Positions 58,207-64,000 of a stretch of DNA of 64,000 bases are shown one piece after another (position 1 is the stretch's first letter; each line of letters starts with the position of its first letter). This stretch comes from Falsiroseomonas selenitidurans (GTDB taxonomy: Bacteria; Pseudomonadota; Alphaproteobacteria; Acetobacterales; Acetobacteraceae), in contig NZ_JAAVNE010000017.1 of assembly GCF_012103215.1 (NCBI RefSeq), positions 41,244 to 105,243 of the forward strand, written 5' to 3'. Below the pieces are notes generated by a model. The model worked only from the letters and a program-made list of their open reading frames with translations, was not told where the DNA came from and did no database searches. A program made the translations under genes and the position numbers.

Positions 58207-58925
58207 CCAAGGGTGTCGATGGCGGGCGCGAAAAGGTAGCCGCCGCCGCGCACCGTCTTGATGATCTGCGGGTCCTTCGCCTCCAGCTCGATCTTGCGGC
58301 GCAGCCGGCTGACCTGCAGGTCGATGGAGCGGTCGAAGGGCGTCGCCGCGCGCCCGCGCGCCAGGTCCAGCAGCTGGTCGCGGGTCAGCACCCGGCGCGG
58401 ATGCTCGATGAAGCAGCGCAGCAACTCGAACTCGCCGGTGGTGAGGGACAGGGCGACGCCATCCGCCCCTTCCAGCACCCGCGTGCCGAGGTCGAGAACC
58501 CAGCCCGCGAAGCCGATCCGACCGGCATTGCGGCGCGGCTCGGCGGCCGGGAGCATCTCGGCCCGGCGCAGCAGGGCGCGGATGCGCGCCACCAGTTCCC
58601 GCGTGCCGAAGGGCTTCGGGACATAGTCATCGGCGCCGACCTCGAGCCCCACCACGCGGTCCGTCTCCTCGCCGCGCGCCGTCAGCATGATGATCGGTAC
58701 CGCGCTTTCCGCGCGTAGGCGGCGGCAGATGGCGATGCCGTCCTCGCCGGGCAGCATGAGGTCCAGCACCAGGCAGGCGACGCGCTGGCTGGCCAGCACC
58801 GCATTCGCCTCCCGCCCCTCGCGCGCGGTGGCGACACGAAAGCCGAAGGGCGGCAGGGCGCGGGCCAGCAGGTCGCGGATGCCGCGGTCATCATCCACCA
58901 CCAGGATCAGGGGCGCATCCGTCAT
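58203..58925 (-). CDS. OmpR-family response regulator
   Basis: A 240-residue protein from ATG 58925. The receiver domain has acidic residues in LVVDDD, the phosphoacceptor Asp in LVLDLMLPGEDG and Lys in YVPKPFG. The C-terminal winged helix reads LTTGEFELLRCFIEHPRRVL and FDRSIDLQVSRLRRKIE, ending VRGGGYLFAP. It is upstream of and coupled to the kinase. It is divergent from the second molybdenum-hydroxylase operon, a possible target. Confidence 0.93.
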   Translation of the reverse strand: MTDAPLILVVDDDRGIRDLLARALPPFGFRVATAREGREANAVLASQRVACLVLDLMLPGEDGIAICRRLRAESAVPIIMLTARGEETDRVVGLEVGADDYVPKPFGTRELVARIRALLRRAEMLPAAEPRRNAGRIGFAGWVLDLGTRVLEGADGVALSLTTGEFELLRCFIEHPRRVLTRDQLLDLARGRAATPFDRSIDLQVSRLRRKIELEAKDPQIIKTVRGGGYLFAPAIDTLG

Positions 58926-59067
58926 GGCGCCGCAGGCTAGCACGCCGCCCCGGCATCGGCAGGGCGCCGATGTATCGCCGTGTATCCAACGGTGGGCGCC
59001 GATGCAGCCGGATACCGGGCCGGCATGAACGGGATACGCGCAGCGGCTTTCCTACGGGCTGCCTGGT

Positions 59068-59562
59068 GTGGAGCAACCCTCGGTGATCCGGCTGCTGGTC
59101 AATGGCGTGATGCGCGAGGTGCCCGAGCCCTGGGCGGGGGAGAGCCTGCTCACCGTCCTGCGGGAATGGCTCGGCCTGGTCGGCGCCAAGGAGGGATGCG
59201 GCGCGGGCGATTGCGGCGCCTGCGTGGTGCATGTGGCGGGCCGGCCGCGCCGCGCCTGCCTGGTGCCGGCGCGCGCCGTGGCAGGGGAGGCGATCCTCAC
59301 CATCGAGGGTCTCGCCGGGCCGGACGGCGCGCTGCATCCGCTGCAGGCGGCCTGGATCGCCGAGGGCGTGGCACAATGCGGCTTCTGCCAGGCCGGGCAT
59401 GTCATGCAGGCGGCGGCGCTGCTGGCGGCGAACCCCGACCCGGACCCGTCGGCGATCACGGCCGCGCTGGGGCGGATGCTGTGCCGCTGCGGCACGCAGC
59501 CCCGGATGCACCGCGCCATCCGGCGCGCCGCGACGGCGCTGCGGGCTGGGGAAGTGCCATGA
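59068..59562 (+). CDS. (2Fe-2S) small subunit of a second molybdenum hydroxylase
   Basis: A 164-residue protein from GTG 59068. Cluster-binding cysteines are at 44, 49, 52 and 64 (KEGCGAGDCGACVVHVAG) and at 104, 107, 139 and 141 (AQCGFCQAGHVMQ; MLCRCGTQPRMHRAI). It is the paralogue of the gene at 40677. Its stop overlaps the large-subunit start. No FAD subunit gene is present. Confidence 0.9.
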   Translation: MEQPSVIRLLVNGVMREVPEPWAGESLLTVLREWLGLVGAKEGCGAGDCGACVVHVAGRPRRACLVPARAVAGEAILTIEGLAGPDGALHPLQAAWIAEGVAQCGFCQAGHVMQAAALLAANPDPDPSAITAALGRMLCRCGTQPRMHRAIRRAATALRAGEVP

Positions 59563-61772
59563 GGCTGCCGCGCCGCCGCCTGCTGCGCCTCGCCGGCTGG
59601 GCGGCGGCGGGGCTGACGGTCGCCTGGGCCCTGCCGCGCCCGGCGCTGCCGATCCTGCCTTCCACCGCCGCGCCGGGGGCGGATGAGGGGGTGGCCTGGC
59701 TGCAGCTGCTGCCGGACGGGCGGCTCAGCCTGATGGCGCCGTTGCATGAGCTGGGCCAGGGTTCCGCCGCGGGACTCGCGCAGATCGCGGCGGAGGAGCT
59801 GAACCTGGCCCTCGAGGCCGTGGACCTGCGCAGCCCCGCAACCGCCGCGCTGCCCCGGATGCGCTTCACCACCGGCAGCCAGGGCATCGCGCTGCACGCC
59901 GCCCCGGTGGCGCGCGCGGCGGCCGCGCTGCGCGAGGCGCTGCGGGCCCGCGCCGCGCAGCGCCTGGGGCTGCCGGAGGCGGCGCTGGCCGAGGTGGCGG
60001 GCGGCTTCGCCGCGCCGGATGGAAGGCGCCTGACCTATGCCGCCCTGGCGGCGGGCGTGCCGGTGCTGCTGGCCCCCGGCCGGCTGGCGGAGGCCAGGCT
60101 GCACAGCTTCGATCCGCGGCGGGTGAAGCGGCAGGTCGGGCAGCCGGCGCCGCTGCCCGAGGCGCGGGCGATCGTGACCGGCATGGCGCTTTTCACCGCG
60201 GATCTGCGCCTGCCCGGCATGGCCTATGGCCGCTGCGTGCCCCCGCCGCTGGCCCAGGCGCGACTCATGGCGGTGGAGACCGGCCCGGCGGCGCGGCTGC
60301 CGGGTGTGCTGCAGGTGGTGGTGGATGCGCCGCGCGGCCTGGTGGGCGTGGTGGCGGAAACGCCCGGCACGCTGGACCGCGCCATGGCTGCGCTCCGCGT
60401 CACCTGGGACCGCCCGGCGCCGATCGACGCCGCCGCGCTGGCCCGCCGGCTCGATGTGGATCATGCGCTGGGTCAGGGCCGGCTGGCGCATCGGATCCTG
60501 GATGAGCAGCCTGCCCCGGGCGCCTGGGACATCGACCTGCGGCTCGACCTGCCGGCGCTGCACCATGCCGCGCAGGAACCCCGCGCCGCGCTGGCCCGCT
60601 TCGGGACGCAGGACGGCGCCGAGACGGTCGAGGTCTGGACCGGCACGCAGGACCTCTTCGTCAACCACCGCAAGCTGGCGGCCGAACTCGGCCTGCCGGA
60701 GGCCCGGGTGATGCTGCACGGCCGGCGCGTCGGTGGCGCCTTCGGCGGGCGCGCCCAGTACGATGTGGTGCGGGAGGCCGCGCTGCTGGCGCGCGCCGCC
60801 GGGCGGCCGGTGAAGGTGGTCTGGTCGCGTGCCGATGAGTTCCGCGCCGACCGCGCCCGCCCGCCATCCTCGCATCGGATCAGGGCGCGGGCCGATGCGA
60901 CGGGGCGGCTCAGCGATTGGTGGCACGCCTGGGTCACCGGCCCCGTGCTGCTGACGGAGATGCTGGGGCCGCCCTGGCTGGTCGGCGCCGCCCGGCTTGC
61001 CCTTGCCGATTTCGGCGCCACCCGCGGCATCCTGCCGCCCTACGCCGCGCCGCGCCGGCGCATCGAGATGACCGATGTCGACCTGCCGGTGCCGACCGGC
61101 CCCTGGCGCGGGCTCGGCGCCGGGCCGAACACGCTGGCGATCGAGGTGGCGATGGAGGCGCTGGCGCTTCGGCTCGGGCGGGACCCGGTGGCGTTCCGCC
61201 TGGCCCATCTGGGGCCCGGCGCGGCGCGGCTGGCGGCCTGCCTGGCCCGGGCGCGCGACCTTGCCGCCGCGGTGACGCTGCCCCCCGTCCCGGGCTTCGG
61301 CCGCGGCCATGCCTGCGGCACCTATCATGAGACGAGCCATGTCGCCTGCGCCGCAGACGTGGCGGTGGACCCCGCGACGCGCGCGATCCGCGTGCTGCGG
61401 TTCTGCTGCGCGCTGGATATCGGGCTGGCGGTCAACCCGGACCGGGTCCGCGCCCAGATCGAGGGATGCGTGATGATGGCGATCGGCCAGCTGCTGCGGG
61501 AGGAGGCGCGCATCGACGCCGGCGGCTATGCCGCGCGCCGCTTCGCCGACTACCCCATGGCCGGGCCCAGCGATGTGCCCGCGATCGAGATCGCGCTGCT
61601 GGGCGATGCCGTCACGCCGCCGGCCGGGGCGGGGGAGGTTGCGCTGATCGCCGCCGTGCCGGCCCTGGTGAACGCCGTGCGCGACGCCACCGGCCACGCC
61701 GCCACCCGCCTGCCGATCCGCCCGGCCGATCTGCCGGACGCCATCCCCAGCCCCGCGGCGCGAACCCCATGA
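59559..61772 (+). CDS. molybdopterin large subunit, IorB-like paralogue
   Basis: A 737-residue protein from ATG 59559 (ATGA overlap). A twin-arginine-type signal, PRRRLLRLAGWAAAGLTVAW, starts the protein. Motifs: HELGQGSAAGLAQIAAEEL, VGGAFGGRAQYDVVREAAL, LPVPTGPWRGLGAGPNTLAI, YHETSHVACAADVAVDP and the catalytic Glu in PPAGAGEVALIAAVPALVN. The active-site surroundings differ from the paralogue at 41153, so a different substrate is likely. It is followed by DUF6544-like genes, possibly accessory. Confidence 0.9.
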   Translation: MRLPRRRLLRLAGWAAAGLTVAWALPRPALPILPSTAAPGADEGVAWLQLLPDGRLSLMAPLHELGQGSAAGLAQIAAEELNLALEAVDLRSPATAALPRMRFTTGSQGIALHAAPVARAAAALREALRARAAQRLGLPEAALAEVAGGFAAPDGRRLTYAALAAGVPVLLAPGRLAEARLHSFDPRRVKRQVGQPAPLPEARAIVTGMALFTADLRLPGMAYGRCVPPPLAQARLMAVETGPAARLPGVLQVVVDAPRGLVGVVAETPGTLDRAMAALRVTWDRPAPIDAAALARRLDVDHALGQGRLAHRILDEQPAPGAWDIDLRLDLPALHHAAQEPRAALARFGTQDGAETVEVWTGTQDLFVNHRKLAAELGLPEARVMLHGRRVGGAFGGRAQYDVVREAALLARAAGRPVKVVWSRADEFRADRARPPSSHRIRARADATGRLSDWWHAWVTGPVLLTEMLGPPWLVGAARLALADFGATRGILPPYAAPRRRIEMTDVDLPVPTGPWRGLGAGPNTLAIEVAMEALALRLGRDPVAFRLAHLGPGAARLAACLARARDLAAAVTLPPVPGFGRGHACGTYHETSHVACAADVAVDPATRAIRVLRFCCALDIGLAVNPDRVRAQIEGCVMMAIGQLLREEARIDAGGYAARRFADYPMAGPSDVPAIEIALLGDAVTPPAGAGEVALIAAVPALVNAVRDATGHAATRLPIRPADLPDAIPSPAARTP

Positions 61773-61782
61773 GGAGGACTGC

Positions 61783-62628
61783 ATGAGAAGGCCCTGGATC
61801 ATCGCCGGCGCCATGGCCGCGCCCTTGCTGCTGGCCGCCGGCGCCATCGGCATCGGCACGCTGCTGACCGAGCGCGAGATCGCCGCGCATGCCGCGCAGG
61901 TCGTGGCCATCGGCCGGCTGCAGCCGGCACAGCCCGCCGATCCGGCGGCGCTCGCGGCCCTGCCCGAGCCGGTGCAGGCCTATCTGCGCTTCGCCCTGCC
62001 GGGGCCACCGCGGCCGCTGCACACGGTGCGGATCGCGCAGGCAGGCGCGTTCCGCCGCCCGCTGACCGAGGGCTTCGCGCCGACCACGGCGACCCAGACC
62101 ATCGCCATCGGCACCCCCGCCCTGATGTTCGCCGCCACCACGCCGCTGCTGCCGGGACTCTGGGCGCGCGCCTACGACTTCTACGCCGCCGGAAGGATGC
62201 GCATGCGCGCCAAGATCCTCTCCACCCTTGGCGTGGTGAACGAGCGGGAGACCGAGGCGCTGAACCGCGCCTCGCTGCGCCGCTGGCTGCTGGAAAGCCC
62301 GCTCTACCCCATGGCGCTGCTGCCCGGCGGGCCGGTGCGCTGGGAGGCGGTGGATGCGCGCCGTGCGCGCGCCATCGTCGCCGCGCATGGGCTGGAAGCC
62401 ACGCTGGTGGCGACCTTCCGCGCCGATGGCAGCCTGGAGCGTTTCGACGCGGAGCAGGATGGCGACCTGACCACGCCGTATCACGGCTCGGGCGAGCATG
62501 TGACGCGCAGCGACTACCAGCCGGTCGCGGGCATGATGGTCCCGATGGCCTTCCTCATCGCCCGCGCGGCGGAGGGGCGGATTCATCCCTTCTGGCGCGG
62601 CCGCGTCACCCGCATCGTCTTCGAGTGA
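61783..62628 (+). CDS. DUF6544/DUF6920-like protein
   Basis: A 281-residue protein with an N-terminal membrane anchor (GAMAAPLLLAAGAIGIGTLL). The family pattern includes LPEPVQAYLRFALPGPPRPL, VRIAQAGAFRRPLTEGF, LNRASLRRWLLESPLYPMAL and LLPGGPVRWEAVDARRARA. It resembles lipid- or SRPBCC-type beta-barrel proteins of unknown role. It starts 11 bp after the molybdenum-hydroxylase stop with AGGAGGAC before the ATG. A second, broken member follows. Confidence 0.7.
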   Translation: MRRPWIIAGAMAAPLLLAAGAIGIGTLLTEREIAAHAAQVVAIGRLQPAQPADPAALAALPEPVQAYLRFALPGPPRPLHTVRIAQAGAFRRPLTEGFAPTTATQTIAIGTPALMFAATTPLLPGLWARAYDFYAAGRMRMRAKILSTLGVVNERETEALNRASLRRWLLESPLYPMALLPGGPVRWEAVDARRARAIVAAHGLEATLVATFRADGSLERFDAEQDGDLTTPYHGSGEHVTRSDYQPVAGMMVPMAFLIARAAEGRIHPFWRGRVTRIVFE

Positions 62629-62656
62629 TGCCGCATCGGCGGAGGAGGCCGCGCCC

Positions 62657-63495
62657 ATGTCACCTCGCCTGCTCGTCGCGCTGCCCTTCCTGGTCGCGGC
62701 GACGGGTCTTGTGCTCGCGAGCCGCCGGACCGAGGCCCTGGTCCGGGCGCGTGTCACCGCGCCTGCCGAGCGGGTGACGATCGACCTGCGCCCCGCCACC
62801 TACGCCGCCTTGCCGGCCCCGGTGCGCCGCTACTTCGACGTCGCCTTCAACGGCCAGGCCGAGGTGACGCTGCGCGGGGTCGACTGGACCGAGCAGGGCG
62901 AATTCCTGCTGCCGGTCGGCCGCTTCAGCGTGCAGGGTCGCCAGCGCAGCAGGCGCGCGAGCCGGTCTATGCCTGGACGGGGCGCTTCCACCGATTCGGC
63001 GTGCCACTGATCGAGAGCCGCGACGCCTTCTTCGGCGATGCGCATGACATGCGCGCGCGGCTGTTGGGCCTGCTGCGGCTGATGCACACCGACTACGACG
63101 ATTCCACCGACCGTGCCGCGCTCCACAGCTACCTGCTGCTGCGCTCCGATGGCCAGGCGCCGCTGATGCCCTGGGCGCTGCTGCCGAACCCGCATGTCGC
63201 CTGGCGCGGCCGGGACGATTCCTCCGCCTGGCTCGAGATCACGCGTGAGGGCCTGGCCGGCCGCTATCTCGTGACTTTCGGCGCCGATGGCAGCATCGCG
63301 CAGATGGCCACCGGCCGGCTGCTGCTCGAGGGCAGCCATGTCTGGCAGCGGGAAGTCGGCCTGAAGCTGGACGATGCGCAGCACAGCCGCTTTCGCCTTC
63401 CGCAGCGCATGGCGTATCGCTGGTACCTCAAGGACGGCGCGCTGTCGTCGCACGACGATTTTCACCTCACCCGCTTCGCGTTGGAGCGATGGTGA
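62657..63495 (+). pseudogene. second DUF6544-like gene, frameshifted
   Basis: The first frame (62657 to about 62945) encodes a signal or anchor, then LPAPVRRYFDVAFNGQAEVT and VGRFSVQGRQ. It then loses register into a tail ending at 63010. A second frame continues the homology: REPVYAWTGRFHRFGVPLIE, LMPWALLPNPHVAWRGRDDS, ending FHLTRFALERW at 63495. The break is near 62945, in a repeated GCGCAGCAGGCGCG stretch. Either a real frameshift or a sequencing error explains it; repaired length would be close to that of the preceding paralogue. Confidence 0.65.
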
Positions 63496-63870
63496 CCTTC
63501 GACCGGTGGTGCATTTCCGCGCACGGCGGTCGGGCTCGGCGGCGATGCAGCGGGTGTCGCGCCCGGCGTCGACGGGATCGCGATTCCGCGCTCCGGTGGA
63601 TCTCGGCATCGGCCAGTCCTTCGCGGCGCCGGGTTTCTCCATCCGCCTCAGGCCTTCGGCGCCCCGGCCCTCTGCCCCCGCGGCTACGCGCGCGTCTGGC
63701 GCGGGTCGCCGTGCCGCTCCTCCTGCCCTCGCGCAGCGCATCGCGCTGGCTCGGGGTGATGGAGCCGGCGCCCTATCCGCTGGCCAGCCGCATCCGCGAC
63801 GGGCTCTCGGTCGCGGTGGCTTGCAGCCGCCCGCCCTGGTGACGCCCGGGGCGCGTCGCCGCGCCGTACC
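63496..63870. other. stretch without a supported gene
   Basis: Open frames exist on both strands but are Arg/Pro-rich and of low-complexity type. One plus-strand segment, WLGVMEPAPYPLASRIRDGL near 63745-63805, could be a fragment of a protein, but I find no start, domain or ribosome-binding site that settles it. This may be decayed coding sequence. Confidence 0.3.
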
Positions 63871-64000
63871 TCAGCCGCTCCGCGCCACCACGCGCTGCGC
63901 CGCGGCGCGCCACGCCGCCCAGGCGCGGTCGGCTTCCGCGCCGGCCTGGCCGGCAGCCAGGCTGGCGGCGTTCAACGCCACCCGCGCCGGCTCCCGCGCC
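63871..64000 (-). CDS. C-terminal end of an unidentified protein (5' part beyond window)
   Basis: The minus-strand frame ends at TGA (63871-63873) and reads VALNAASLAAGQAGAEADRA then WAAWRAAAQRVVARSG. It has strong GC3 bias and no stop to the window edge, which supports real coding. It is an alanine-rich helical tail; the family cannot be told from 42 residues. Confidence 0.5.
   Translation of the reverse strand, partial: AREPARVALNAASLAAGQAGAEADRAWAAWRAAAQRVVARSG

Noticed and set aside
56566..58239. Plus-strand open frame of about 557 codons
   Set aside because: Antisense to the histidine kinase gene, whose motifs are complete; only the short TetR-like fragment at 56694-56810 was kept, with low confidence.
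58980..59558. Long N-terminal extension of the molybdopterin large subunit
   Set aside because: The in-frame upstream stretch overlaps the small-subunit gene in another frame. The ATG at 59559 with a Tat-type signal and ATGA overlap is the natural start.
59052..61910. Minus-strand open frame of about 952 codons
   Set aside because: Antisense to the second molybdenum-hydroxylase pair; composition is biased and no domain is seen.

Overview
The window is very GC-rich DNA from an alphaproteobacterium. Gene content fits Rhodospirillales/Acetobacteraceae best: paired molybdenum hydroxylases, a sox/fcc sulfur cluster, a Bug-type solute receptor, a BLUF photoreceptor and prophage genes of the rhodobacterial/rhizobial type. 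That placement is an inference. No rRNA, complete tRNA or CRISPR array was found.

About 0-35.3 kb is a siphovirus-like prophage or integrative element. A TacA/TacT-type toxin-antitoxin pair lies at the left edge (1-547), followed by an operator-rich leader with GTTTGCACCC iterons (817-907). Two ParB-domain/DNA-methyltransferase fusions follow (930-3657), then four small or accessory genes, two of them behind a duplicated leader. The packaging and head genes come next: Nu1-like and GpA-like terminase, gpW, lambda-type portal, a protease/major-capsid fusion, DUF2190, a P5/lysin-like protein, head-tail joining, holin-like and DUF6441 proteins, tail terminator and tail tube. The tail operon resumes at 21328 with a G/GT-type chaperone carrying a G GGA AAC -1 slippery site, then tape measure, distal tail, hub, peptidase, host-specificity and tailspike genes, ending at a strong hairpin (29743-29777). 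Between tail tube and chaperone lies a three-gene, visibly AT-richer insert (17460-21015): MerR-like regulator, large N6-adenine-type DNA methyltransferase and PIN-domain nuclease, with tandem operators upstream and an IS481-type remnant downstream. It is the best candidate in the window for an undescribed system.

About 30-40.4 kb is accessory DNA. On the minus strand a serine recombinase, a ParB and a RepB-type partition protein form one translationally coupled operon. A small regulator with tandem operators, a RES-type toxin with its HTH partner and a BLUF protein follow. Next come three short tRNA-3'-end-like repeats interleaved with a tandem duplication of an unrecognised gene pair: a PD-(D/E)xK-like protein plus a partner of unknown function. 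Copy 1 carries an in-frame TAG. In copy 2 the two genes are fused by a 2-nt difference, and its 5' end is lost next to an IS3 remnant.

About 40.7-64 kb looks like host chromosome. It holds an isoquinoline-1-oxidoreductase-like pair; soxX-Y-Z-A facing a convergent flavocytochrome c sulfide dehydrogenase pair (fccB/fccA); a decayed IS5-type element; a Bug-family receptor and a DUF3604 protein; an MFP-permease-ATPase ABC exporter; two small secreted proteins; an ECF sigma factor with anti-sigma-like and metal-sensor-like proteins; a two-component system; a second molybdenum-hydroxylase pair; and two DUF6544-like genes, one frameshifted. The SoxY carrier arm is unusual, and soxB and soxCD are absent from the window.
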